In this document: positions 1 to 7,759 of the stretch, piece by piece
Layout: each line of letters opens with the position of its first letter
Numbering within the stretch: the first letter of the stretch is position 1
Assembly (NCBI RefSeq): GCF_039134705.1
Contig: NZ_CP146256.1
Location: 2,232,001 to 2,296,000, forward strand
Origin: Kineothrix sp. IPX-CK
Lineage (GTDB): Bacteria > Bacillota > Clostridia > Lachnospirales > Lachnospiraceae
Length of the DNA stretch: 64,000 nucleotides
Reading direction: 5' to 3'
Translations under genes and position numbers: made by a program
The notes under the pieces: generated by a model
What the model was told of the DNA's origin: nothing
The model's database searches: none
Seen by the model: the letters and a program-made list of their open reading frames with translations, nothing else

Positions 1-420
1 GGCGCAGGTTTGATGGCAGCTGCAGAAAAGGCGGTAGAGGAATATGCTCTGGATTATAAACTCCTGACCGGCAGCGGACCGACCATGACGGCCGCATTAG
101 GAAAAGCAATTGATGCAAACAGCTCTATTGTAGTTACCGGATGGGCACCTCATTGGATGTTTGCAAAGTGGGATTTAAAAGTGCTGGAGGATCCCAAAGG
201 TGTATTTGGTGAGGTTGAGAATATTCATAAATATTCCAGAAAAGGTCTGGAAGAAGATATGCCGGAGGTTACGGCATTTCTAAAGAATTTTAAAATGACA
301 GAGGCTGAACTTGGTGATCTTATGGGTGTGATCGAAGAATATGACGGTGAACCGCTGGATGCGGCACATAGTTGGATGAATGACCATGAAGGCCTTATCA
401 ACGAATGGATAAATTTTTGA
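1..420 (+). CDS. Glycine betaine/proline ABC transporter substrate-binding protein, C-terminal part (5' end outside window)
   Basis: The reading frame is open from base 1 to a TGA at 418-420, so only about the last 139 residues are visible. They match the second lobe of OpuAC/ProX-type binding proteins: a GSGPTM segment, the aromatic stretch VVTGWAPHWMFAKWDLK that supplies ligand-cage residues in this family, and the usual acidic tail ending HEGLINEWINF. The family captures glycine betaine or related quaternary amines outside the membrane and delivers them to an OpuA/ProU-type importer for osmoprotection. The permease and ATPase would be expected upstream of the window. Lipoprotein or permease-fused form cannot be told from this piece. 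Confidence 0.85.
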   Translation, partial: GAGLMAAAEKAVEEYALDYKLLTGSGPTMTAALGKAIDANSSIVVTGWAPHWMFAKWDLKVLEDPKGVFGEVENIHKYSRKGLEEDMPEVTAFLKNFKMTEAELGDLMGVIEEYDGEPLDAAHSWMNDHEGLINEWINF

Positions 421-454
421 AAAATCGCAAAAAGAGTCAGATAAAAGCGATAAA

Positions 455-997
455 TTACTCCTGCGATCGATATTGCGCGATGGGCCAGTCGGACCATACC
501 TGAACTTCAACGTAAGCAGGTTGTGCAAATATGGGCTCCTTCCAATCATTTTGAGGGAGCCCATATTTGTTGATAACTTTTAGTATTTCATCATAAGTAT
601 AAACAGTTTTTCTGAATTCCAAGTGATCCGTAACTTTAGGGCTGAACGTAGGAAAAGTATCTCCGTAAGTAAACGATAAGGTTTTTAAGTCAAATTCACT
701 TATTGGAATTCTAATATGATCCGCGGTTTTATACCATGTATTCAGCCAGAGACATTCTTCAACAACCATATAATATGGAGTTTGTCTGATAGGAAGTCCC
801 CCCTTTTCGATGAACATTTTTCGAGTCAGTTGTTCTAAATATCTTCTGCGGGAGAGGTACTGTGGATTTCTTCTTGTCGCAAAGACTTTCCCCTCATTTT
901 GTAAGTTATCTTGAATTTTCTGAGCTTCATCCAACGGTAATTCTGAAAGATTGACAAATGGTCCTTTTTCCTTTTCAAAATAATGATATAAATTCAC
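455..997 (-). CDS. Hypothetical protein, 180 aa, unrecognised
   Basis: The ORF starts with GTG at 997, preceded by AAGGAG eight bases upstream, which favours real translation. The product is soluble-looking, rich in Tyr, Glu and Lys, with no signal peptide or membrane segment. It carries a basic patch (RRNPQYLSRRRYLEQLTRK, about residues 42-60) and a Trp/Tyr-rich middle around VVEECLWLNTWYK. I do not recognise a named family. It converges on the betaine-binding gene, leaving only 34 bases between stops and no clear terminator. Function unknown. Confidence 0.7.
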   Translation of the reverse strand: MNLYHYFEKEKGPFVNLSELPLDEAQKIQDNLQNEGKVFATRRNPQYLSRRRYLEQLTRKMFIEKGGLPIRQTPYYMVVEECLWLNTWYKTADHIRIPISEFDLKTLSFTYGDTFPTFSPKVTDHLEFRKTVYTYDEILKVINKYGLPQNDWKEPIFAQPAYVEVQVWSDWPIAQYRSQE

Positions 998-1059
998 ACG
1001 TAATTCTCCTTATATGAACAGCATTAACAATAGCTTGGTCAGCGTCATCCTAATGTGCT

Positions 1060-1815
1060 TTATATAGAATATACTGCAGTAATAAAGGATATAGTTGAAA
1101 ACAAGTTGCACATACAATGAAATGTTATTGATATATAGATGTTTTTCTTCTTCCAAGCAATAAATGAGGCAGGCAGAAATACAAAAATTCTAAATAGATT
1201 ATTGAAGGGAAGCCATAGATGATATAAGGAAAACAGCATAGTAATTATCAATGGTGCAAAAGCCCCAAATCTTCTTATTTTTGATGTGAGGTAGCCTCTG
1301 AAAAAGAGCTCTTCAATAATCGGGCCAACTATAACATTGAGAATAAAATATCCAATACAAGTTAATATTAATATATCATTAGGATATTGCTTGAGATATT
1401 CGATATTAGTCCAATCAAAATATACGGGAATAAGTGGTGCCAGACGATTGGATACCGGAGCGAACAGGAGATTTTCCAAAGGAGCTATGGTTACAGACAT
1501 AATGCCTGCAAAAGCGAATAGGAAAAAACCATATAGAAGTATTTTCCACCAGCTCATTCTGTTATGAAATAAAAACGAGCTTTTTAATGAATAACTGCCA
1601 TATTCTTTTTTACTTGAATATAGAACAATACCTAATTCAATTGGAAATAAGATAAAGACTGCCAAGAGAAAGAACAATAAAAGTGAAGGGATTTTATTTT
1701 GCAAAAATCCTATAAAAATATAAACTGCGGTCAGTAACGAAGTAGGAATAAAAATATAGCAAAGTAATCTTGGTAGACTTATTTCTTTTTGTATGTCTGC
1801 GTTAATTGTTTCCAT
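1060..1815 (-). CDS. CPBP-family intramembrane glutamic endopeptidase (CAAX protease/abortive-infection type)
   Basis: A 251-residue polytopic membrane protein with about six to seven hydrophobic segments. The family signature EELFFRG lies at about residues 168-174 (paired Glu plus Arg), followed by the HLW motif near residue 199; these are the conserved catalytic or metal-site residues of the CPBP (Abi/CAAX) family. Members cleave membrane-associated peptides or act in bacteriocin self-immunity; the substrate here cannot be told. ATG at 1815 has GGGGGA six bases upstream. It is divergent from mntP, with about 107 bases between the two starts. Confidence 0.85.
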   Translation of the reverse strand: METINADIQKEISLPRLLCYIFIPTSLLTAVYIFIGFLQNKIPSLLLFFLLAVFILFPIELGIVLYSSKKEYGSYSLKSSFLFHNRMSWWKILLYGFFLFAFAGIMSVTIAPLENLLFAPVSNRLAPLIPVYFDWTNIEYLKQYPNDILILTCIGYFILNVIVGPIIEELFFRGYLTSKIRRFGAFAPLIITMLFSLYHLWLPFNNLFRIFVFLPASFIAWKKKNIYISITFHCMCNLFSTISFITAVYSI

Positions 1816-1922
1816 GTATGTTCCCCCATATTATTCAAATTTGTTTCGTTTCAAATTTAAAAGTTATAAGAAAAATTATACTATATTATTTACAGGTAGT
1901 AAACGGCGGAGGCAAAAGAAAA

Positions 1923-2483
1923 ATGGATTTGATTACATTATTTACGCTTGCCGCAGGCTTATCCATGGACGCTTTTGCAGTAGCTGTCTGTAAGGGACTC
2001 GCTATGCAGAGGATGACGATAAAAAAAGCGGCGGCAGTAGCTGGATGGTTTGGAAGCTTTCAGGCATTAATGCCCGCCGTCGGATATATGCTGGGAATAC
2101 GGTTCCGGGATGAAATTGCGGCAGTGGATCATTGGATCTCATTCCTTTTACTATTGTTAATTGGTGCCAATATGATTAGAGAGGCAATATGGGGGAAAAC
2201 GGAAGAGAGCAATGATTCCCTTGCGCCCAAGGAAATGTTCATTCTTGCAGCGGCTACAAGTGTCGATGCGCTGGCGGTAGGAATTACCTTTGCTTTTTTG
2301 GATGTGAATATTTTTACGGCAATAGTCGTTATCGGTACAGTTACATTTATTTTATCCATGGCGGGCGTGAAAGCAGGGAACCGATTCGGGATGAAATATA
2401 AGGCAAAGTCGGAAATCGCGGGAGGCGCAGTACTGATATTGCTGGGGATAAAGATTTTAGCAGAGCATATTGGAATATTCTAA
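1923..2483 (+). CDS. mntP: Manganese efflux pump MntP
   Basis: A 186-residue six-helix membrane protein made of two homologous halves, each with an Asp-containing motif: SMDAFAVAVCKG near the N terminus and SVDALAVGITFAF near residue 110. This repeat is diagnostic of the MntP (YebN) family, which exports Mn2+. The open frame extends upstream to 1806, but ATG 1923 starts with the family's normal N terminus and has GGAGG about ten bases upstream. I looked for a yybP-ykoY manganese riboswitch in the 107-base gap and saw nothing convincing. Confidence 0.92.
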   Translation: MDLITLFTLAAGLSMDAFAVAVCKGLAMQRMTIKKAAAVAGWFGSFQALMPAVGYMLGIRFRDEIAAVDHWISFLLLLLIGANMIREAIWGKTEESNDSLAPKEMFILAAATSVDALAVGITFAFLDVNIFTAIVVIGTVTFILSMAGVKAGNRFGMKYKAKSEIAGGAVLILLGIKILAEHIGIF

Positions 2484-2590
2484 ATTTAAAAGGTGAACTT
2501 TATTAAGAATAGAAAGAATTACATGTATAGAAATGAACCCTCTGGTAATAATAGGAATGAAAATATTTTATTAGGAGGTTACACAAGATC

Positions 2591-2776
2591 ATGACTAATT
2601 TATCTGAATTAGACTTACAGAATCTTCGTCATTTAATTGGCGGGTATGACACTACTCACTGCAAGCTGACAGAATATGCGGAATGCGCCACCGACTCCAA
2701 TGTGAAACAATTTTTTGAAAAAGGCGCGCAATCGGCGATGGACAATAAACAGCAGCTTATGAAATTTTTGCAGTAG
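2591..2776 (+). CDS. Small CotF-like spore coat-related protein, 61 aa
   Basis: A 61-residue acidic helical protein preceded by AGGAGG (2574-2579). Its pattern (ELDLQNLRHLIGGYDTTHCK, then a helix ending MKFLQ) resembles one half of the ferritin-like helical domain of CotF-type spore coat proteins. The next gene starts 12 bases later and looks like the partner half, so the two may together make one helical fold. Assignment rests on pattern recognition of short sequences and is moderate. Expected expression would be in the sporulation mother cell; I did not identify a sigma-E/K promoter. Confidence 0.6.
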   Translation: MTNLSELDLQNLRHLIGGYDTTHCKLTEYAECATDSNVKQFFEKGAQSAMDNKQQLMKFLQ

Positions 2777-2788
2777 GAGGGTGAGAGA

Positions 2789-3043
2789 ATGCAGGAAAAA
2801 ACAATGGTAGCGGATACCTTGGCAGGTATTAACGGAGAACTCGTTCGTTTCGGCGAGATGATTCCTCAGACGGAAAACAAGGAACTGAAGCAGACATTAA
2901 AGCAATTCAGGAACACATGCGAACAGTCGCAGGAAGAATTATATCAGATTGCAAGAGAAAAATCATACTACGTACCGGCTTCCAAGGCAACACAGGAAGA
3001 AGTAGAGCATGTAAAAACCTTATTTACCAGCGGAGTTTTATAA
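2789..3043 (+). CDS. Spore coat protein, CotF family-like, 84 aa
   Basis: An 84-residue helical protein. The segment KELKQTLKQFRNTCEQSQEE followed by YQIAREKSYYVPA is the typical end of CotF-family spore coat proteins (ferritin-like fold). It starts 12 bases after the previous small gene, with GGAGG in the gap, so the two are co-transcribed and possibly translationally coupled. It has no signal peptide, as expected for a coat protein deposited from the mother cell. A GACGCCG-type hairpin downstream (about 3063-3093) could end the transcript. Confidence 0.7.
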   Translation: MQEKTMVADTLAGINGELVRFGEMIPQTENKELKQTLKQFRNTCEQSQEELYQIAREKSYYVPASKATQEEVEHVKTLFTSGVL

Positions 3044-3062
3044 AACTTATTATTAATTCAAA

Positions 3063-3093
3063 ACGGCGTATGCGGTAAGCGACGCCGTTTTTA
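3063..3093 (+). terminator. Intrinsic terminator after the coat-like genes
   Basis: AACGGCGT (3062-3069) and ACGCCGTTTTT (3083-3093) form a GC-rich stem followed by a T run, just after the 84-aa coat-like gene. Confidence 0.65.
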
Positions 3094-3098
3094 CATAA

Positions 3099-3698
3099 CT
3101 ATATATCGGAGATATGAATATACTTCTTATAATATTCCGGCGGTACCATATATCTGTAAATGGAATCGAAATCCGAAAGTAAAGTGCCCTGTGCGGGAGA
3201 TTTCAGAACCGGAAGAAAAAGAATTCTATAATGCACGCCGAATATTTCCGCTAGAATACCCGCAGAATAAGCCCCGTTTCTCTCATAAAAAGAAATTCGT
3301 TTATCTCTGACAAGCCGTTCGCTTTCATCTTTTGCATAATCTGGGTTTTCTGTCTCGATCAATATACCGTCGCAATTCGGAAGAGAGTGTTTCATTTTCT
3401 CAAGAAAATAAGAACCGATTCCTTCGCTGCGGTATTGTTCCATTACTGCAAAATAATCTAACAAGATATTTCGGCATCCGGGAAGAACTGTAAAGAAAGC
3501 ATAACACAATAGCTCGGTATCCGTTTCCTTATATAACCCATAGCCGGCATAAATACCCTCCTCAGCCATCCGGCTAATGGAAGAAACAGGCTTCCTCTCA
3601 TCTGCCGGAAAATGTCTCACAGAATGTGTAGTATATACGGAAATCAATTCTTCCCTGGTTAATTTCTTAATTACTGAATTTTCTCTATTATTTACCAT
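3099..3698 (-). CDS. GNAT family N-acetyltransferase
   Basis: The 199-residue product has the GNAT core: a strand-turn reading DYFAVMEQYRSEGIGSYFLE (motif A, with R..GIGS as the acetyl-CoA pyrophosphate loop) and downstream ISFYERNGA, the common GNAT C-terminal helix. The substrate is not predictable. The open frame starts at 3758, but ATG 3698 has AAGGAG nine bases upstream and gives a standard N terminus. It follows rqcH on the same strand by 60 bases and is probably in one transcript with it. Confidence 0.8.
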   Translation of the reverse strand: MVNNRENSVIKKLTREELISVYTTHSVRHFPADERKPVSSISRMAEEGIYAGYGLYKETDTELLCYAFFTVLPGCRNILLDYFAVMEQYRSEGIGSYFLEKMKHSLPNCDGILIETENPDYAKDESERLVRDKRISFYERNGAYSAGILAEIFGVHYRILFLPVLKSPAQGTLLSDFDSIYRYMVPPEYYKKYIHISDI

Positions 3699-3758
3699 TA
3701 CATACAACTCCTTGAACTCTTTTTTTATTCTCGCGCCAATCTTTACGGAAATATTCAT

Positions 3759-5498
3759 CTATTCGTTTACAGGCTGCAAAGAACTGATATCCGAATCGAT
3801 TACCATGGAATAGTTAGTATAATATATGACAAAACCGGGTTTTCCCCCATTAGGCTTCTTAATATTTTTCTTTTCCGTATAATCGATTTCCACCTTATCC
3901 TGCCCCTTAGCCTTGGAATAGTGGGCGGCAAGCCTGGATGCCTCTTCAAAGGTACGGTCGGGCAGCTTTGCACCGCCTGTTTTTACAATGACATGGGAGC
4001 CGGGAATGCCCTTGGCATGAAACCACCAGTCGTTTCCTGAAGCCAGCTTAAAGGTGATTTCTTCATTCTGATAATTATTCTTTCCTACATAAATATGGAA
4101 GCCGTCGCTGCTCATATAATGGAATGGTTTGCTCGTGATCTTTTCTTTTTTTGCGCTGCCCTTTCTGCGGACATAACCGTTCTCGATCAGCTCCTCCTTG
4201 ATCTGAACGAGGTCCTCCTCCAGGAGGGCGATATCCAGTGCGGTACTGATGGATTCCAGATGTTCGATTTCCGCCTTTACTTCAAGTGTCAATTCAGACA
4301 AGGCTTCAAAGGTCCGTTTCAATTTGTTATATTTTTCGAAATATTTTTTCGCGTTTTCCGTGGCAGTTAAAGTAGGATCCAGAGGAATTGTGATTTCTTC
4401 GTTGGTATAGTAATTCAATGCAACCATGGATTCTGCGCCAGGTTTCACTTCATAGCCGTAAGTGTTCAGAAGTTCTCCGTACACCTTGTATTTTTCCCTC
4501 TTTTCGGTATCTTTCATTTGACGTAGCTGTAAATCATACTTTTTGATATTTCTCTCCAGCGCAGTCTGCACAATCTTGCGCAGGTCCACAGATTTTTGAC
4601 GGATTCTTGTAACCGCATTTTTCCGGGCGTAATATTCCTCCAGTACATGGCTTATGGAATCGCAGAGAACCCTTTGGCTTTCCCCGTACATGGTCAACGG
4701 AACGGATGCGAATTCCACCGGAGTTTTGTTATCATAGATGATGTTAGGAAAGAAATCACCATTTTTCACAGCACAGATAAGAGCGGAGAACTCTGCATAA
4801 AGGGTGTGCATGCGTTCGGGAGAAAGAGAAGCTACGGGATAATCCCCGTCAATTTTCGCGAGGCAGCAAAGCTCATGGGAAATCGTCGGCGAAAATCCGG
4901 TATAGGTACTGTAAATGGCTTTGTATACAGGCATACTTTTTTTACTGATTTGACGAGTGAAATCTTCCTCGGATGCTGTAAGCGGATCAGCCTTGTCCAT
5001 GGTCTCCGGTATAAAATAATGCCTGCCGGGAAGTACTTCCCTCACACTGCTGACCATGCCCGAAATATGCTTTATGCTGTCGATGATTATATTTTCGTCA
5101 TTAACAAAAATGATATTGCTGTGCTTTCCCATAATCTCAACGATAAGTTTCTTTGTGCATAAATCGCCCAGCTCGTTTAGATGTTCAATTTCTATTTGAA
5201 CGATTCGTTCCAGTCCCGGCTGGGTAACGCTGATTATTCTGCCGTTTTGAATATGTTTCCTAAGAAGCATGCAAAAGCCCGGTGCGGTCATGGGACTTTG
5301 CTTGTTGCTATCCGTCAAATAAATCAGAGGGAGGGAAGCACCTGCTGAAATGAATAATCTTTTCTGACCGCCGCTGACCTTTATGGTAAGAAGCAGTTCG
5401 TCGTTTTCCGGCTGTGCGATTTTATATATGCGCCCTCCTATAAGGCTGTCATTTAAATCCTTTACAATATTTGCAATGGTAATTCCATCGAATGCCAT
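3759..5498 (-). CDS. rqcH: Rqc2 homolog RqcH (NFACT family, ribosome quality control)
   Basis: A 579-residue protein with the full NFACT layout: NFACT-N starting MAFDGITIANIVKDLN, a central coiled coil (about 270-440), and the NFACT-R/DUF814 domain near the end (GNDWWFHAKGIPGSHVIVKT). Bacterial RqcH binds stalled 50S-peptidyl-tRNA complexes and recruits tRNA-Ala to add alanine tails that mark nascent chains for decay; older annotations call it fibronectin-binding protein. ATG 5498 was chosen over the longer frame (5603) because it gives the family N terminus and has AGAGAGG upstream. It is divergent from the yicC operon. Confidence 0.92.
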   Translation of the reverse strand: MAFDGITIANIVKDLNDSLIGGRIYKIAQPENDELLLTIKVSGGQKRLFISAGASLPLIYLTDSNKQSPMTAPGFCMLLRKHIQNGRIISVTQPGLERIVQIEIEHLNELGDLCTKKLIVEIMGKHSNIIFVNDENIIIDSIKHISGMVSSVREVLPGRHYFIPETMDKADPLTASEEDFTRQISKKSMPVYKAIYSTYTGFSPTISHELCCLAKIDGDYPVASLSPERMHTLYAEFSALICAVKNGDFFPNIIYDNKTPVEFASVPLTMYGESQRVLCDSISHVLEEYYARKNAVTRIRQKSVDLRKIVQTALERNIKKYDLQLRQMKDTEKREKYKVYGELLNTYGYEVKPGAESMVALNYYTNEEITIPLDPTLTATENAKKYFEKYNKLKRTFEALSELTLEVKAEIEHLESISTALDIALLEEDLVQIKEELIENGYVRRKGSAKKEKITSKPFHYMSSDGFHIYVGKNNYQNEEITFKLASGNDWWFHAKGIPGSHVIVKTGGAKLPDRTFEEASRLAAHYSKAKGQDKVEIDYTEKKNIKKPNGGKPGFVIYYTNYSMVIDSDISSLQPVNE

Positions 5499-5604
5499 AT
5501 GAGTACCTCTCTTTTCAATTAAATAAAATAGTGCTACGGCTTTGATTCTACAATATTTTGCATTGTATTTCAACTGAATGTGCGTGTTTTTCGGCGGGTT
5601 CATC

Positions 5605-5633
5605 TTGACGAGGCGGAATTGGTATTCTATAAT
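5605..5633 (+). promoter_or_regulatory. Sigma-A promoter of the yicC operon
   Basis: TTGACG at 5605-5610 and a perfect TATAAT at 5628-5633 with a 17-base spacer. The start of transcription should be near 5640, about 38 bases before the yicC ATG. It drives the long plus-strand run yicC-remA-gmk-rpoZ and possibly beyond. Confidence 0.85.
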
Positions 5634-5677
5634 AATATGAAGTACGCATAGAGCGTGCAGTTGGAGAGGGTAAATCG

Positions 5678-6556
5678 ATGATCAAGAGCATGACTGGCTT
5701 CGGGAGATACGAAGCGGCGGAGGCAGACCGCAAGATTACGGTAGAGATGAAATCCGTTAATCACAGATATTTGGATGTAAATATTAAGATGCCCAAAAAG
5801 CTCAACTTTTTCGAGGCGGCAATCCGCGCTGAGCTGAAAAATTATATCCAGAGAGGAAAAGTCGACATTTTCATTACGTATGAGGACTTTACGGAAAACA
5901 ACGTCTGCATTAAATATAATAAGGACATTGCTGCCGAATATATGGGATACTTAGAGCAGATGGCGGAGGATTTTCATCTGGATAACGACATTCGCGTTTC
6001 CGCTCTTTCCAGATATCCTGAGGTGCTGGCGATGGAAGAGCAGAGCCCTGATGAAGAGGAAATATGGAAGGTTCTGGATAAGGCGATTAAAGGGGCTTCG
6101 GAGAATTTTGTAGAGACCAGGATAAAAGAGGGCGAAAATCTCAGGGAAGACTTGATCAGTAAACTAAATGTAATGCTTTCCCACGTGGAATTTATTACTG
6201 AGCGTTCCCCTCAGCTGGTTGCCGAATATAAGGACAAGCTCCGTGAAAAAGTAAAGGAACTTTTAGAGGATACGCAGATGGATGAGAACAGACTCCTTAT
6301 GGAGGTTACTCTTTTTGCGGATAAGGTATGTGTGGATGAAGAACTGGTGCGTTTAAAGAGCCATATTGAGACTACAAAGAGCACGTTGATCGAGGGCGGA
6401 AGCATTGGAAGAAAGTTGGATTTTATCGCGCAGGAGATGAACAGAGAGGCCAATACGATACTGTCGAAAGCCAACGATTTGGAGATTTCTAACCGTGCTA
6501 TCGAATTGAAGACGGAAATAGAAAAAGTCCGTGAACAAATACAGAATATAGAGTAG
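5678..6556 (+). CDS. YicC family endoribonuclease/stress-induced protein
   Basis: A 292-residue soluble protein beginning MIKSMTGFGRYEA, the hallmark YicC_N start, and ending with the DUF1732 domain (LDFIAQEMNREANTILSKA, with conserved E-x-N-T-x-x-S-K). YicC proteins are reported as RNases acting on small RNAs. Length matches the family. The ATG follows GGAGAGGG. It heads the conserved Clostridia block yicC-remA-gmk-rpoZ under the promoter at 5605-5633. Confidence 0.92.
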   Translation: MIKSMTGFGRYEAAEADRKITVEMKSVNHRYLDVNIKMPKKLNFFEAAIRAELKNYIQRGKVDIFITYEDFTENNVCIKYNKDIAAEYMGYLEQMAEDFHLDNDIRVSALSRYPEVLAMEEQSPDEEEIWKVLDKAIKGASENFVETRIKEGENLREDLISKLNVMLSHVEFITERSPQLVAEYKDKLREKVKELLEDTQMDENRLLMEVTLFADKVCVDEELVRLKSHIETTKSTLIEGGSIGRKLDFIAQEMNREANTILSKANDLEISNRAIELKTEIEKVREQIQNIE

Positions 6557-6567
6557 GATAAAATACC

Positions 6568-6828
6568 ATGAATAAGTTGATTCATATTGGTTTTGGGAAT
6601 ATAGTAAATACCGGTAAGATAATTGCAATCGTCAGTCCGGATTCTGCGCCTGTAAAGCGTATGGTGCAAAATGCCAAGGAATCTGGAATGGCAATTGATG
6701 CAACGCAGGGGAGAAAAACGAAAGCGGTGCTTGTTATGGAGAATAATCAGTTGGTATTATCGGCGCTTCTGCCGGAGACAATTGCGAACAGGGCACAGGC
6801 AGAAAGTGGAGAGACAGATGAAACGTAA
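6568..6828 (+). CDS. remA: Extracellular matrix regulatory protein RemA (DUF370)
   Basis: An 86-residue protein of the DUF370/RemA family: NKLIHIGFGNIVNTGKIIAI at the start, SPDSAPVKRM and TQGRKTKAVLVMENN in the middle. In Bacillus, RemA is a DNA-binding activator of matrix and osmoprotection genes that forms ring-like oligomers. It starts 11 bases after yicC and overlaps gmk by 11 bases, so it is translationally coupled. The gene order yicC-remA-gmk-rpoZ is shared across Firmicutes. Confidence 0.92.
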   Translation: MNKLIHIGFGNIVNTGKIIAIVSPDSAPVKRMVQNAKESGMAIDATQGRKTKAVLVMENNQLVLSALLPETIANRAQAESGETDET

Positions 6829-7453
6829 AGGAATTTTGGTGGTAGTGTCGGGCTTTTCGGGGGCCGGCAAAGGAACCTTGATGGAGCAGCTTCTTAAGAC
6901 ATATGATAATTATTCATTATCCATATCGATGACGACCCGTGCGCCGAGGCCGAAGGAGCAGGAGGGCAGAGAATATTTTTTCGTGACGAAGGAAAGTTTC
7001 GAGGGAGAGATAAAGCAGGACGGGCTGATCGAATACGCGACCTACTGCGAGAACTACTACGGCACGCCCAGAAAGTATGTGGAAGAGCAGCTCAATATGG
7101 GCAAGGACGTTATTCTGGAGATAGAGATTCAGGGAGCTCTTAAGATAAAGGAGAAATTTCCCACGGCCCTTTTATTGTTCGTTATGCCGCCGTCGGCGAA
7201 GGAATTGGAAAATCGTCTGACTAAGCGGGGGACGGAGCCGCCGGAGGTAATCGAAAAGCGCTTAAGCAGGGCGACGGAAGAGGCACAGGGAATAGAAAAA
7301 TATGATTTTATCGTAGTTAACGATGATTTGGAATCATGTACGAGGCAATTGCATAATTTGATTACGGCAGCACATGATGCCCCCATTAGAAATAAAGAAT
7401 TTATAGAAAATATGAGACAAGAGCTTCAGGCGCTTGTGAAAGGAGAAAAATAA
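6818..7453 (+). CDS. gmk: Guanylate kinase
   Basis: A 211-residue enzyme converting GMP and ATP to GDP. The P-loop GFSGAGKGT is at residues 12-20; SMTTRAPRPKEQEGREYFFV is the GMP-binding region, and RLSRATEEAQ and FIVVNDDLE are the lid and C-terminal motifs. ATG 6818 was chosen over the longer open frame (6671) because it gives the normal N terminus MKRKGILVVVSG with GGAGAG upstream. It overlaps remA by 11 bases and shares a TAATG junction with rpoZ. Confidence 0.95.
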   Translation: MKRKGILVVVSGFSGAGKGTLMEQLLKTYDNYSLSISMTTRAPRPKEQEGREYFFVTKESFEGEIKQDGLIEYATYCENYYGTPRKYVEEQLNMGKDVILEIEIQGALKIKEKFPTALLLFVMPPSAKELENRLTKRGTEPPEVIEKRLSRATEEAQGIEKYDFIVVNDDLESCTRQLHNLITAAHDAPIRNKEFIENMRQELQALVKGEK

Positions 7454-7701
7454 TGTTACATCCATCTTATTCTGATTTAATGAAAGTAGTAAATAGCGAG
7501 GTAGAGCCGGGAGAGGCTCCGGTAGTTAACAGTAGATATTCCATTGTTATGGCGACTTCTAAGCGTGCGAGACAGTTGATTGCGGGCGAAGATGCTTTGG
7601 TAGACGACGAAGGGAAGAAACCTCTGTCTGTTGCGGTAGAAGAATTAAATCAGGGGAAAATAAAGATTTTGAGCGAGGACGAAGCTCAGTCTGAAAAATA
7701 A
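7453..7701 (+). CDS. rpoZ: DNA-directed RNA polymerase omega subunit
   Basis: An 82-residue omega subunit. The conserved core is NSRYSIVMATSKRARQL, followed by KKPLSVAVEELNQGKIKI. Omega aids assembly and stability of RNA polymerase by binding beta-prime. Its start codon overlaps the gmk stop (TAATG), and it is separated from rimO by 58 bases holding a weak hairpin. Confidence 0.93.
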   Translation: MLHPSYSDLMKVVNSEVEPGEAPVVNSRYSIVMATSKRARQLIAGEDALVDDEGKKPLSVAVEELNQGKIKILSEDEAQSEK

Positions 7702-7717
7702 CCGATTGTAAATTTTG

Positions 7718-7738
7718 TGCCCGTGAATTATGCGGGCA
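7718..7738 (+). terminator. Weak hairpin between rpoZ and rimO
   Basis: TGCCCG (7718-7723) pairs with CGGGCA (7733-7738) across a nine-base loop. The following sequence (TATTCATTTT) is only partly T-rich, so this may reduce read-through or act as a processing or stability stem rather than fully terminate. Confidence 0.4.
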
Positions 7739-7759
7739 TATTCATTTTGAGGAGCACAT

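Noticed and set aside
1816..1922. Manganese (yybP-ykoY) riboswitch before mntP
   Set aside because: The gap is short and AT-rich, without the conserved paired loops.
4596..5162. A 188-codon plus-strand open frame opposite rqcH
   Set aside because: Antisense shadow; rqcH is conserved through this stretch.
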